DNA of 64,000 nt from Nitrosomonas marina. Its GTDB lineage: Bacteria > Pseudomonadota > Gammaproteobacteria > Burkholderiales > Nitrosomonadaceae. The notes under the pieces are model-generated. The model searched no databases, was not told where the DNA came from, and saw only the letters and a program-made list of their open reading frames with translations. The translations under genes and the position numbers were made by a program. The stretch is from positions 1 to 64,000 of the forward strand of contig NZ_FOIA01000004.1 of assembly GCF_900111605.1 (NCBI RefSeq). The letters run 5' to 3'. This document shows, in pieces, positions 18,379 through 27,778 of this stretch (positions are counted from its first letter, which is position 1; every line of letters starts with the position of its first letter).

Positions 18379-18780
18379 TTAATGCTTGCAGGTGGGGTGA
18401 CATAGCGCATAGTTACGTAGGTGTCCAGCGGCGATCAATGAAGCGCCAATAAGTGTTGTGGCACGTTCTACGTGCTTGCCCAACGCTTCTTGTCCCATAA
18501 TTGCAGTGAATATTAAAACAATTAATCCGGTCAGACCTAATAGAGCGACGCTCCAGCTCTTGTGTCGTTTGCAGCTAGATGAAAGAGAGATGAGGCTAAG
18601 CGGGATAACTAACCCTAACAAGAATTCATGAAAAAATTCTTGTCCGAATACAGAAACAGCCAATCCCGGAAATAAACTCAGCAAGAAAGGAAGGCTGAGA
18701 CAATGAAAGGCGCAGATTGCTGAAGTACATATAGCGCATTTATCCAAAAGGGAAGTATATTTTGAGAAATTAATCATCAA
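18379..18780 (-). CDS. MerC-family membrane protein
   Basis: This 133-residue protein has four hydrophobic segments and the MerC-domain pattern of Cys residues in the first helix region (DKCAICTSAICAFHCLSLPF). Its Cys/His-rich tail ends CHPTCKH. MerC proteins take up mercuric ion in mer operons, but stand-alone chromosomal members without merR, merT or merA, as here, are widespread and are often linked to zinc homeostasis. No other mer gene is in the window. A Zur-like dyad lies 26 bases upstream of the start (18806-18818), supporting a zinc-related job. Function in this organism is inference. Confidence 0.8.
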   Translation of the reverse strand: MMINFSKYTSLLDKCAICTSAICAFHCLSLPFLLSLFPGLAVSVFGQEFFHEFLLGLVIPLSLISLSSSCKRHKSWSVALLGLTGLIVLIFTAIMGQEALGKHVERATTLIGASLIAAGHLRNYALCHPTCKH

Positions 18781-18795
18781 AGTTCATCAAGCTTG

Positions 18796-18818
18796 GTTAT
18801 GATACGTTATAACATAAC
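18796..18818 (-). promoter_or_regulatory. Zur-like operator upstream of merC-like gene
   Basis: The core GTTATAACATAAC (18806-18818) has 5-base arms, GTTAT and ATAAC, at a 3-base spacing, as in the core of proteobacterial Zur boxes. A further GTTAT half-site at 18796-18800 gives a 10-base direct spacing and a larger partial dyad, GTTATG to CATAAC, over 23 bases. It lies directly upstream of the MerC-like start. Assignment to Zur rests on motif resemblance alone. Confidence 0.45.
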
Positions 18819-19561
18819 AAAGTTTAAATCAGTATGTCTATGGATTTCTTTCTGTTGTCAGTCTAAAAACCGTATATGAATAATTCTTGTTAGGCTGGCA
18901 AGCACGTTCAGACAAACAGGCTAAAGCGCGTAGTGCTTCCATTGGCTGCTGACGCGGGGCATTAGATTTTGATAAGCGGGGGTGGGGAGGTACGAAAAAG
19001 TCCGGCTATTACCAATAGAGAACCTTGAACGTGCATTGGTTGCCCACAATACCGAGAATTGGCTTCGCCTGGTGATGATCTGAAAGACTTTGAGGTAGTG
19101 TTGTGTTGGTCAAATAGCTATTGCTTATAGATTCGGAGCTTCCTTGAAGACTTTAATTCTGATCGGGTTAGAGTGATTGCGCAGTTCACGATTGGCTTTT
19201 TTATTAACCGCGTCAAAAAGGTAGCTGGTTTCAGCTATGTCTTATCCTGCTTCAGAATCTGAAAAAGAATACTGAGGTTACGAATGCGCAAACAGATAAG
19301 TGCGTGGCGTTTATGTGGATTAATTACGCTAATGCGTGAAGAACTGGCGCGACATTATTTGGTCAATGAGGTATTCACATGCGTGGATGCGACAATTTGT
19401 CACATTTTCAATGAAAGTGGTTGACATTACAATTCTTTCTCACTACAGATATAAATATAATTTGAAGAAGTTTTTTTATTGATTAGTTTCCAATTTATTG
19501 GGACAAGTCTTCACTGCTTCAATAAAAACCCACTGTTATTTAAAGGAAATACATTATTCAA
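18819..19561. other. Long intergenic region, possibly decayed
   Basis: About 740 bp without a gene that I can support. On the minus strand, 19241 to 19125 is an open stretch of some 38 codons ending in TAA with coding-like composition (TSYLFDAVNKKANRELRNHS is part of it). On the plus strand, 19283-19423 is a 46-codon frame starting ATG behind GAGG. Neither resembles a family I know. The last 140 bases form the leader of the amidohydrolase gene. TTGACA at 19421-19426 with TACAGA 17 bases downstream is a weak promoter candidate. Confidence 0.35.
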
Positions 19562-21100
19562 ATGAATAAAAATAAAAATATTTTTTTACATAATACAAAT
19601 TATGTATTGATCTTGCTAATTCTTTCAATGGGAATCAACCTTAATGCTTACGGGCACGGCGATGAGGATCATGGGCACGGTAATGAGGATCATTCTGGAT
19701 CTACAACGGTAGTGCCTGGTCTTCCGGAATGTCAGATTCTTACTGCAGCACGATTATTTGACGGTATCAATTTTCCCCAAGATAACAAGGCTGTTCTTAT
19801 CGAAGGAAATAAGATCAAGCAAGTCGGTACCTTGGCAGAGCTAAGTAGTCAGTGCGCAAATCAATTGGATTTAGGAGATTCAACCATATTGCCGGGTTTT
19901 ATCGAACGTCACGGCCACATTACATTTCAGAATGTCAATAAAAGTGTTGTGTTGAAAAACGGTATCACGACGGCACAGGATGTCGGCGGTCCTTTGAAAG
20001 CGATGGAGGGCGGTCAAGGCACATTGCGATTATTAAGCGCGGGGCCTATTATTCAAGCTGTTGACGGTTATCCACTTAATATTTTCGGTGGTGATGGCGG
20101 CTTTGACAAAATTGGAATTACCGTTTCATCAGTAACCGAAGCCGAAGCGGTCGTGCAGGAATTGGTAAGTGGGGGAGCATCAGCCATTGTCATTTCTCTG
20201 GAACCCGGTGGCGAACCAGGAAGACACTGGATGACTCATGGTAATCCGATTCCGGCTACACCTTGGCCAATGCTTTCTGCGGAGATTACGCAAGCCATCG
20301 TGACCAAAGCACATGCGCTTGGAAAACGTGTAATGGCATTTGTAGGCGAGGAATCTGGCTTAATTCGTGCTCTGGATGCCAATGTTGATGAGCTGGTTCA
20401 TATGCCGTGTGCTGAGATCAGTGATGATTCGCTGCAACGAATTACGGACGACGGTGTTACGGTTGTTACTACGCTCGACACCCATTCAACTTGCGAGCAT
20501 ATGTTCGGCAATGCGGTCGAGCTTGGTATGAAAGGCGCCAAGGTAATTTACGGTTCCGAAATTGCGCATGATGATGTTCCTTGGGGAATTAATGGACAGG
20601 AGTTGCACACCATGTTACACGCGCTGAGCGGAGAAGAGGTTGATTTCGCAGATGTTGTCAATGTTATTAAAGCTGCAACGTCAAAAGCTGCGGAAGATCT
20701 TGGCCTTCCTGGCTTGGGTACATTGACTCCGGATGCCCCGGCAGACATAATCGCCGTAAGGGGTAATCCATTTGAGAAATTCAAAATCCTGGAATACCCA
20801 GATTTGGTTTTGTCCGGCGGACGTGCAGTTGTCAATAATTATATCAATCAACTATCCGAGGAAAAGATCGACTGTTTCTTTAATTGGGCGGAAGGGAAAT
20901 ATTTCGGAGTTTTGTCGCCTGCTGGCGCGACTACGCAAATTTCCGGCGTTTACAGTTATCGCTATTATCCGGGTACTAAAGCTTATTTGGGTGTATCCTC
21001 GGCCGACCATCATCTTTATTACATGAATGCAGGTGAAGGCCAATTGCACGACCAGGGCTTGTTGGTTAATTGGCTGCCGGTATCTGAATGCAATATATAA
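19562..21100 (+). CDS. Exported His-rich amidohydrolase
   Basis: This 512-residue protein has a signal peptide (hydrophobic core YVLILLILSMGINL) followed at once by a His/Asp-rich segment (GHGDEDHGHGNEDH), likely metal-binding. The central part is an amidohydrolase-superfamily barrel like imidazolonepropionase and prolidase-type enzymes. LDLGDSTILPGFIERHGH carries the H-x-H metal pair, more metal-site candidates follow, and YGSEIAHDD holds the likely catalytic Asp. PDAPADIIAVRGNPF is the typical closing strand. The last ~75 residues (from about 435) are an extra domain with Tyr-rich YSYRYYPGTKAYLGVSS, outside the enzyme fold. The substrate is unknown. A long perfect palindrome follows the gene. 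It lies upstream of a TonB-dependent receptor on the same strand. Confidence 0.85.
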   Translation: MNKNKNIFLHNTNYVLILLILSMGINLNAYGHGDEDHGHGNEDHSGSTTVVPGLPECQILTAARLFDGINFPQDNKAVLIEGNKIKQVGTLAELSSQCANQLDLGDSTILPGFIERHGHITFQNVNKSVVLKNGITTAQDVGGPLKAMEGGQGTLRLLSAGPIIQAVDGYPLNIFGGDGGFDKIGITVSSVTEAEAVVQELVSGGASAIVISLEPGGEPGRHWMTHGNPIPATPWPMLSAEITQAIVTKAHALGKRVMAFVGEESGLIRALDANVDELVHMPCAEISDDSLQRITDDGVTVVTTLDTHSTCEHMFGNAVELGMKGAKVIYGSEIAHDDVPWGINGQELHTMLHALSGEEVDFADVVNVIKAATSKAAEDLGLPGLGTLTPDAPADIIAVRGNPFEKFKILEYPDLVLSGGRAVVNNYINQLSEEKIDCFFNWAEGKYFGVLSPAGATTQISGVYSYRYYPGTKAYLGVSSADHHLYYMNAGEGQLHDQGLLVNWLPVSECNI

Positions 21101-21156
21101 TTATTCAATCCAGAAAATTCACACAAGCATTCGATATTATTTGTAAATAATCAGAA

Positions 21157-21200
21157 CTGAAAAAGTTTTTGCTGAAAATTTTCAGCAAAAACTTTTTCAG
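21157..21200. repeat. 44-base perfect palindrome
   Basis: Bases 21157-21178 are exactly the reverse complement of 21179-21200: two 22-base arms with no spacer, starting CTGAAAAAGTTTTTGCTG. It lies 57 bases after the amidohydrolase stop. In RNA it would form a long AT-rich hairpin whose own 3' arm includes a T5 run, so it may end transcription. No separate T-tract follows. Confidence 0.85.
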
Positions 21201-21320
21201 ATTTGACTCAGTAACCCACGTGCCTGAAACAGAATTTCAATTGTAGGAAATACATACCGAAGTGTTGCTTTAGTCCATGAATGGAATCTGTCCATTGAAA
21301 AACGGGTAACAGTCTTTTAA

Positions 21321-21349
21321 AGTATGAAGTATTAAAAATATTTCATACT
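21321..21349. promoter_or_regulatory. 29-base inverted repeat upstream of TonB receptor
   Basis: AGTATGAAGTATT (21321-21333), then AAA, then AATATTTCATACT (21337-21349): 12 of 13 arm positions pair. It lies about 180 bases upstream of the receptor start. The size and symmetry suit a dimeric regulator's operator; a weak terminator hairpin is the alternative. The regulator is unknown. Confidence 0.5.
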
Positions 21350-21529
21350 GATTACGCGTCATGATTTTCATTGAATCTCCTGTTCCGATGAAATCGGGAG
21401 TACTCAATATCCTTGGAGAAGTACTGGTTGAAGTTTTTGAGAAATACGATGCGAAGCTTCAGCCAATTGTATACACAGCACAAACACATTGTGAACGACT
21501 GAGCCTCAGTCAAAAACGAGGTGTAGGAT

Positions 21530-23650
21530 TTGCAAAGTGTAAAGAGATGTCTGCACCCGATACGTAAGTATGCAAATTCTGCTTTTGATACCAGCAGATT
21601 CGGGAAAGGTTTCTTTGCAATTCTGCTGGTCTCGATGGCGGTCGTTGTATTCAATACGAGTATTGCAGCAGGTATTCCAACACTGAGTGAAATCGAGGTG
21701 CGCGCGAACACCAGAGAACTAATTGGTGTAGCCGATTCTGCGAATGAGGGTACGGTGCTCAAAGAACAACTCGACCAGCGCGTGGTATACCGTCCGGGTG
21801 AGCTGCTGGAGACAGTGCCTGGCCTGATTGTTACACAGCATAGCGGCGAAGGTAAGGCTAATCAGTATTTTTTGCGCGGATTCAATCTTGACCATGGTAC
21901 CGATTTACGGGTTATCGTGGACGGAATGCTGGTCAATCAGCGTTCACATGGACATGGGCAGGGGTGGGCAGATACAAATTTCGTCATACCGGAATTGGTC
22001 AGCGCTGTTCAGTATCAGAAAGGACCTTATTACGCAAATCAAGGAGATTTTTCATCGGCGGGTGTTGTTAACATGCGGTACTTAGATACGCTTCCTGCTG
22101 GTATTGCCAGTTTCAGTGCTGGCGATCAGGGCTTCAATCGGGGTGTGGTTGCTAAATCACAGGCGATGGGTGGTGGCAATGCGTTGTTTGCACTGGAACT
22201 GCTCAGAAAAAACGGTCCGTGGACTAATAAGGAGAGATATAAAAAATTCAATAGTGTTTTGCGTTACAGCCAGAATACGGGCAATACCCGATTCAATGTC
22301 ACTGCAATGGGTTACGGTGGCCGGTGGAATGCAACTGATCAGATCCCTCAACGGGCTGTCGCTGATAATCTCATTTCGCGACTGGATACGATTGACCCGA
22401 CCGATGGCGGCGAGGCGCATCGATTCAGCCTGTCAACTGCGGTTGAGCATCAAAGCCACTTCGGTATCACAAAGGTCAATTTGTATACATTGCATACCAA
22501 TCTTGCGTTATTTTCAAATTTTACTTATTTTCTGGATGATCCGGTCAACGGTGATCAGTTTGTGCAAATTGACAAGCGTTTCCAGTCAGCGCTGGATTTG
22601 AGTCACGCATGGATTAATGAATTTGCCGGTCTTGCGTTGGAAAATTCCATCGGCTTTCAGTTTCAAAATGATGTCATTGATAACGGATTGCTGAAAACGA
22701 GAGAACGTAAAACGCTCTCGACTACCCGTAAGGATCACATTTTACAGAACAGCATCGCGGTTTATTACCAGAACAGCGTGCAGTGGCTGGAAAAATTTCG
22801 AACAGTAGCTGGTGTCCGCAGCGATTTTTACTGGTTTGACGTTAACAGTAATCTGAATGTGAATTCGGGTCAAGCATATGACAGTATGACCAACCCCAAA
22901 CTAAGTGTAATTCTGGGCCCCTGGCTGCAGACGGAATACTATTTTAATTATGGCAGCAGTTTTCACAGCAATGATGCGCGTGGAACAACTACGACAATTG
23001 ATCCCAAAACAGGCGAAGCCATCGATCGAGTGCATCCGCTAGTGCGCTCAACAGGGTTTGAAACAGGATTTAGAACAGCAATATTGTCAGGGATACAGGC
23101 GTCGCTTGCTTTTTTTCGTCTAGACATTGATTCAGAATTGCTGTTTGTTGGTGATGCAGGGACTACCGAGGCTTCCAGGCCTAGCAGGCGGGACGGACTT
23201 GAAGCTTCAATTTTTTATAAGCCATTGGAATGGCTGACGATTGACCTTGATTATGCGATAACCCGGGCGCGGTTTACAGATTTTGATCCCGCAGGCAACC
23301 ATATTCCTCAGGCAATACGAGGTGTTGGTAAAGCCGCAATTGCATTGAATAATCTGGGCCCATTTTTTGGCGGACTGCAATTTCGTTACTTCGGAAAACG
23401 AGCACTGACCGAAGATAACAGCGTACGCACCGACCCAACCATCACTTTAAATGGTCAGCTTGGGTATAAAATCGGCAGAAGAGCGCAGCTTGTATTGCAG
23501 GCGTTTAATATATTGAATTCACATGATCATGCTATTGATTATTTTTATACATCGAGATTGCCTGGGGAGCCGGCGGAAGGCAAAAATGATACGCATTTTC
23601 ACCCTATCGAAACCCGTGCATTACGGGCCAGTATAGTTGCTCACTTTTAA
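21530..23650 (+). CDS. TonB-dependent outer-membrane receptor
   Basis: This ~706-residue outer-membrane protein starts at a TTG (21530) placed by GAGG a few bases upstream. It has a signal peptide with core FAILLVSMAVVVF and cleavage near SIAAG at about residue 50. The plug domain shows the classical features: RPGELLETVPGLIVTQHSG, FLRGFNLDHGTDLRVIVDGM, then SHGHGQGW and VQYQKGPYYA. The ~500-residue C-terminal part is a 22-strand-type barrel ending in Phe (SIVAHF), as needed for BAM insertion. The ligand is unknown; the His-rich plug loop and the metal-flavoured neighbourhood make a metal or metal-chelate plausible. No TonB/ExbBD genes are nearby. Confidence 0.9.
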   Translation: MQSVKRCLHPIRKYANSAFDTSRFGKGFFAILLVSMAVVVFNTSIAAGIPTLSEIEVRANTRELIGVADSANEGTVLKEQLDQRVVYRPGELLETVPGLIVTQHSGEGKANQYFLRGFNLDHGTDLRVIVDGMLVNQRSHGHGQGWADTNFVIPELVSAVQYQKGPYYANQGDFSSAGVVNMRYLDTLPAGIASFSAGDQGFNRGVVAKSQAMGGGNALFALELLRKNGPWTNKERYKKFNSVLRYSQNTGNTRFNVTAMGYGGRWNATDQIPQRAVADNLISRLDTIDPTDGGEAHRFSLSTAVEHQSHFGITKVNLYTLHTNLALFSNFTYFLDDPVNGDQFVQIDKRFQSALDLSHAWINEFAGLALENSIGFQFQNDVIDNGLLKTRERKTLSTTRKDHILQNSIAVYYQNSVQWLEKFRTVAGVRSDFYWFDVNSNLNVNSGQAYDSMTNPKLSVILGPWLQTEYYFNYGSSFHSNDARGTTTTIDPKTGEAIDRVHPLVRSTGFETGFRTAILSGIQASLAFFRLDIDSELLFVGDAGTTEASRPSRRDGLEASIFYKPLEWLTIDLDYAITRARFTDFDPAGNHIPQAIRGVGKAAIALNNLGPFFGGLQFRYFGKRALTEDNSVRTDPTITLNGQLGYKIGRRAQLVLQAFNILNSHDHAIDYFYTSRLPGEPAEGKNDTHFHPIETRALRASIVAHF

Positions 23651-23825
23651 CCGCCGGTTCTCACAGCTAAATTGTGAAACGGGTAGCGTCCTCTGATTTG
23701 TTAAAACACTGACAATCCTGTTGCCATTCGTCTGCAAAAAAAGTTGGAAATGGATGAAAATTTTATTGAATGGAAAATGTATGCTTAAATGTGCAATCTA
23801 TTTTAATTATTAGCAGGAGAGATCA

Positions 23826-24107
23826 ATGGCAAGAGCGAGTGCAAGACATATTCTGGTCAAAACTGAAGACGAATGCAATGAATTGAGGAGTGAAATTGTA
23901 AATGGTGCGCAATTCAGTGACTTGGCTGCAAAACATTCTTTGTGTCCGTCCGGTAAGCAGGGTGGAGAACTGGGTGAGTTTGGCCCCGGTCAGATGGTGA
24001 AGGAATTTGACACCGTGGTTTTCAGTGCGCCAGTAGGCGAGGTACAGGGACCGGTTAAAACCCAGTTTGGCTATCATCTCGTTGAAGTGACTGCACGAGA
24101 GGAGTAG
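23826..24107 (+). CDS. ppiC: Parvulin-type peptidyl-prolyl isomerase
   Basis: This 93-residue cytoplasmic parvulin, almost the same length as E. coli PpiC, speeds cis-trans isomerisation of peptidyl-prolyl bonds. The whole sequence is the rotamase domain. [14 protein letters not shown] opens it, [21 protein letters not shown] carries the active-site region, and [15 protein letters not shown] and QFGYHLVEV close it. GGAGAG lies just before the ATG. A terminator follows at 24156, so it is probably a single-gene unit. Confidence 0.94.
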   Translation: MARASARHILVKTEDECNELRSEIVNGAQFSDLAAKHSLCPSGKQGGELGEFGPGQMVKEFDTVVFSAPVGEVQGPVKTQFGYHLVEVTAREE

Positions 24108-24155
24108 CGTATTGAAAAAATCAAGCGATTTTGGAATGTCAGTCAATATGATCAG

Positions 24156-24177
24156 GGGAGCGGCAGGCTCCCTTTTT
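24156..24177 (+). terminator. Rho-independent terminator after ppiC
   Basis: GGGAGC (24156-24161), loop GGCAG, GCTCCC (24167-24172), then TTTTT. A 6-bp GC-rich stem with a T-run, 49 bases after the ppiC stop and just before the ABC transporter start. Confidence 0.75.
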
Positions 24178-24193
24178 AGTATTCAGCCTGCTG

Positions 24194-25975
24194 TTGATTT
24201 TGCGCACCGGTTTGATGGATCTGTTATCTGCAGATAATAACCGGTGGTCGACGGTTAGAAAGCTGCTCGGCTTTGTTGCACCTTACAAACGACAGGTTTT
24301 ATATGGGCTGTCAGCTTTACTGCTTACTGCGGCTATCACTCTGTCGATTGGGCAAGGAATTCGCCTGCTGATAGATCAGGGTTTTGCAACCCAGTCAAAA
24401 GACCTATTGGGTCAGTATGTATTGGTTTTTTTAGGTTTAGTATGTGCATTGGCCATAGGCACATTTACTCGTTATTATTGGGTTACCTGGCTCGGTGAGC
24501 GTGTGATTGCTGACATTCGATGCAAAGTATTTAATCATCTTATTCATCTGCACCCCGGTTTTTTTGAGAATAATCGTGGCCTTGAAATTCAATCCCGTTT
24601 GACCGCAGATATGACGCTGCTGCAATCGGTGATTGGTTCATCGATTTCGTTTGCATTGAGAAATTTCATTATGATGTTAGGTGGTATCGTCTGGTTGTTT
24701 ATTACCAATGCGAAACTCACTGTGATCGTAATGATATGTGTCCCGTTAGTTGTCGTTCCCATTTTGATTTTTGGACGCAGAGTCCGTGGTTTGTCAAGAA
24801 TAAGTCAGGATAGGGTGGCTGCGGTCGGCGCTTATGTCGGGGAAATTCTCGGTCAGATTAAAACGGTACAGGCCTATAATCATCAACCTATCGACCAGCG
24901 CAAATTTTTCGATTCTGTAGAGGAAGCTTTTAGAGTCGCGAAGCATCGGACTATACAGCGTGCGTTATTGGTGACAATGGTGATAGTGCTGGTTCTAGGC
25001 GCTGTTGGTGTCATGCTCTGGATCGGGGGTATCGATGTCATTGAAGGCCGTATCAGCGGTGGGGAACTGGCTGCATTTGTTTTCTATAGCGTGATTGTCG
25101 GATCGGCTGTAGCCTCGATATCGGAAGTAATTGGTGAACTGCAACGTGCGGCAGGTGCTGCGGAACGAACTATGGAATTGCTCCATGCACCGAACGAAAT
25201 TACATCGCCACAAATAAAACAATTGCTTCCCAGGGTTTCCGGTCAGATCGAAATTGATCGAATATCCTTTGCTTATGCTTCGCGTCCGCAAACTCCGGTG
25301 ATCGACAAGTTGTCACTGCGCATTCATGCAGGTGAAACTATGGCCCTGGTAGGCCCGTCAGGCGCTGGTAAATCGACGCTGTTTGATCTGCTGCTGCGTT
25401 TTTTTGACTGCCGGTCGGGATGTATCAGACTGGAGGGCATTGATATACGACAACTGGATCTGTTCGACCTGCGCCGATGTTACGCATTAGTATCACAGAA
25501 CCCTGCATTGTTTTATGGCACTATTCTTGAGAATCTGCAATATGGAAAACCTGATGCCGATCAAATAAGTGTTGAGGCTGCGGCGAAAGCCGCATATGCA
25601 CATGAATTCATAGAGGAACTGCCACATGGATACCGGACAAAAATTGGTGATCTTGGACTAGGGTTATCAGGCGGCCAAAAACAAAGATTGGCAATTGCAC
25701 GTGCAATTCTAGCTGATGCCCCCATTCTGCTGCTTGATGAAGCAACCAGTGCGCTGGATGCGCAAAGTGAATTCTGGGTACAACAGGCATTGAAACGATT
25801 AATGATCAATCGCACTACACTGGTGATTGCGCATCGATTATCAACTGTGCAGTCGGCCGATCGCATTGCGGTACTCAACCATGGGCGATTGGAGGCACTG
25901 GGCACGCATGCTGAATTAATGACGACCAGTCATTTGTATGCACAACTGGCTACTTTGCAATTTCAATCTGAGTAA
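24194..25975 (+). CDS. ABC exporter, fused membrane and ATPase domains (MsbA-like)
   Basis: This 593-residue half-transporter would work as a homodimer. The N-terminal ~310 residues hold six membrane helices of the type I exporter fold (first helix in VLYGLSALLLTAAITLSIG). The C-terminal ATPase has Walker A GPSGAGKST, signature LSGGQKQR, Walker B ILLLDEATSALD and the H-loop in IAHRLSTVQ. It resembles MsbA/ABCB lipid or multidrug exporters; the substrate is not evident. The longest frame begins at TTG 24194, but ATG at 24215 (residue 8) may be the real start; neither has a strong ribosome site. A terminator lies directly upstream, so its promoter would have to be very close or transcription reads through. 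Confidence 0.88.
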   Translation: MILRTGLMDLLSADNNRWSTVRKLLGFVAPYKRQVLYGLSALLLTAAITLSIGQGIRLLIDQGFATQSKDLLGQYVLVFLGLVCALAIGTFTRYYWVTWLGERVIADIRCKVFNHLIHLHPGFFENNRGLEIQSRLTADMTLLQSVIGSSISFALRNFIMMLGGIVWLFITNAKLTVIVMICVPLVVVPILIFGRRVRGLSRISQDRVAAVGAYVGEILGQIKTVQAYNHQPIDQRKFFDSVEEAFRVAKHRTIQRALLVTMVIVLVLGAVGVMLWIGGIDVIEGRISGGELAAFVFYSVIVGSAVASISEVIGELQRAAGAAERTMELLHAPNEITSPQIKQLLPRVSGQIEIDRISFAYASRPQTPVIDKLSLRIHAGETMALVGPSGAGKSTLFDLLLRFFDCRSGCIRLEGIDIRQLDLFDLRRCYALVSQNPALFYGTILENLQYGKPDADQISVEAAAKAAYAHEFIEELPHGYRTKIGDLGLGLSGGQKQRLAIARAILADAPILLLDEATSALDAQSEFWVQQALKRLMINRTTLVIAHRLSTVQSADRIAVLNHGRLEALGTHAELMTTSHLYAQLATLQFQSE

Positions 25976-26089
25976 CGCCGTAAATAGCTTGAAACGTTTG
26001 CCAAAATGTCGAAATGTGAATATGAAATTGGTAAAATACGCGACCAGGCAAAATAAAACTCATTAGTTGGGGCGAACAAGATTTTTACA

Positions 26090-26118
26090 TTGACTGAGCT
26101 AGCAGATCAGTATAGAAT
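26090..26118 (+). promoter_or_regulatory. Sigma-70-type promoter of the ATP synthase operon
   Basis: TTGACT (26090-26095), 17-base spacer, TAGAAT (26113-26118). Each hexamer matches the consensus at five of six positions. It lies about 60 bases upstream of atpI and is the best promoter match in the window. Confidence 0.7.
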
Positions 26119-26178
26119 CCCGCTTTTTTTAGGCGTAGAGAAGATTATAAGGTCTTGTTCCAGGATAGACAGGTATAG

Positions 26179-26571
26179 ATGGCATCTTGGATAACAGTTA
26201 AACCACTTGTGATTGTTCTACGCTGGCAGTTGTTAATTACAATTGTGGCGACATGTGTATTGGCACTGCTGATGGATTTGCAGTATGCCGTATCGGCATT
26301 TCTCGGAGGAATGGTTAGTATTATCTCCTCAGCGGCATTTGCGATAATAGTCTCACGTCACAAAGGTTATTCAGCTGGCGGGACAATTAGGACAGCTTTA
26401 AGAGCAGAAGCCGTAAAGATTTTTTTAACAATTACCTTGCTGTGGATTGTGTTCAAAACGTATGACGGCGTCAAAGCATATGCATTCATTGGCATTTTTA
26501 TATTAACGGTGATTGCACACAGCTTGGCATTGTTTGTATCAGATAGCAAAAATACAGACCGCATCAACTAA
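26179..26571 (+). CDS. atpI: ATP synthase subunit I
   Basis: This 130-residue protein has four hydrophobic segments, the usual size for AtpI, which helps c-ring assembly in the membrane and is not part of the finished enzyme. Sequence identity in this family is low. The call rests on size, topology (helices near residues 15-35, 38-60, 75-95 and 97-120) and position as first gene before atpB. The promoter lies immediately upstream, and atpB starts 30 bases after its stop. Confidence 0.85.
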   Translation: MASWITVKPLVIVLRWQLLITIVATCVLALLMDLQYAVSAFLGGMVSIISSAAFAIIVSRHKGYSAGGTIRTALRAEAVKIFLTITLLWIVFKTYDGVKAYAFIGIFILTVIAHSLALFVSDSKNTDRIN

Positions 26572-26601
26572 AATTTATTCTTACTATATAACAGGTTGCG
26601 A

Positions 26602-27411
26602 ATGGCAGCAGATTCAGAACTAACCCCAACGAAATATATTGATCATCATTTGACGCATATGACGGTGCAAGTCAATGAAGGCGCATTCTGGACATTGCAC
26701 ATAGATACACTGGTGACATCAATACTTCTCGGTTTTCTCGGCATCGGGTTTGTGTGGCTTGTTGTGCGTAAAGCGACACCCGGTGTGCCGAGCAGGCGAC
26801 AGGCATTTGTTGAATTGATGATCGAATTTATCGATAACGAAGTGAAAAATACATTCCATGGAAACAGGCATGTCTTTGTTGCGCCTACCGCGTTGACAAT
26901 TTTTGTCTGGGTGCTCTTGATGAATACCATGGATATCATGCCAATCGATATCACGGCATGGGTTACGGAAAATGTTTTTGGCTTGCATTACTGGAAAATT
27001 GTACCTACTACGGATGTGAACACGACGTTTGCACTGGCGCTGTCCATTTGGTTTTTAATGATATTTTTCAGTGTAAAAGTTAAAGGGCTGGGCGGATGGA
27101 TGCACGAGTTGTTTTGCACGCCTTTTGGGAAGAATCCATTGCTGTGGATTTTGAATCTGCTTTTTAATTTTATTGAATATGTATCCAAGCCATTGTCGCA
27201 TTCGCTACGTTTGTTCGGGAATATCTATGCAGGGGAGATCATTTTCTTGCTGTTAGGCATGTGGGCTGCGACTGGAGTGGCGGGTGCGTTCTTTGGTGCA
27301 ATACTCGGTGCGGGTTGGGCTATTTTTCATATTTTGATTGTGACGCTACAGGCATTTATATTCATGATGCTTGCTGTGGTTTATATTTCGATGGCGCATG
27401 AGTCGCACTAA
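26602..27411 (+). CDS. atpB: ATP synthase Fo subunit a
   Basis: This 269-residue membrane subunit forms the proton half-channels next to the c-ring. The essential Arg is in the conserved [18 protein letters not shown] stretch, and the C-terminal helix has the typical [14 protein letters not shown]. The start is ATG 26602, with an AACAGG a few bases upstream; a TTG at 26596 would add only two residues. The order atpI-B-E-F-H-A-G-D-C is the standard proteobacterial operon. Confidence 0.96.
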   Translation: MAADSELTPTKYIDHHLTHMTVQVNEGAFWTLHIDTLVTSILLGFLGIGFVWLVVRKATPGVPSRRQAFVELMIEFIDNEVKNTFHGNRHVFVAPTALTIFVWVLLMNTMDIMPIDITAWVTENVFGLHYWKIVPTTDVNTTFALALSIWFLMIFFSVKVKGLGGWMHELFCTPFGKNPLLWILNLLFNFIEYVSKPLSHSLRLFGNIYAGEIIFLLLGMWAATGVAGAFFGAILGAGWAIFHILIVTLQAFIFMMLAVVYISMAHESH

Positions 27412-27457
27412 CTAACTAATTAATTAAAAGTTTTTTATTGGAAATCTTTAATCATAA

Positions 27458-27745
<288 letters not shown>

Positions 27746-27778
27746 TTCAATTTTGTTTAAAACCAATATGGGTTGGTC

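Larger units (their letters stand above)
21101..21529. other. Intergenic region with two large dyads
   Basis: This 429-bp spacer between the amidohydrolase and the TonB receptor contains a 44-base perfect palindrome (21157-21200) and a 29-base near-perfect inverted repeat (21321-21349), each listed separately. A 68-codon frame at 21361-21567 overlaps the receptor's start and has no recognisable product, so I do not call it. Confidence 0.5.

Noticed and set aside
18379-18780. Mercury resistance operon
   Set aside because: Only a MerC-like gene is present; there is no merR, merT, merP or merA nearby.
19421-19455. TTGACA followed by TATAAA as a promoter of the amidohydrolase
   Set aside because: The spacing between these hexamers is 23 bases, too long; the 17-base alternative TACAGA is weak.
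21361-21567. 68-codon frame just before the TonB receptor
   Set aside because: Overlaps the receptor's start region, with no recognisable product.
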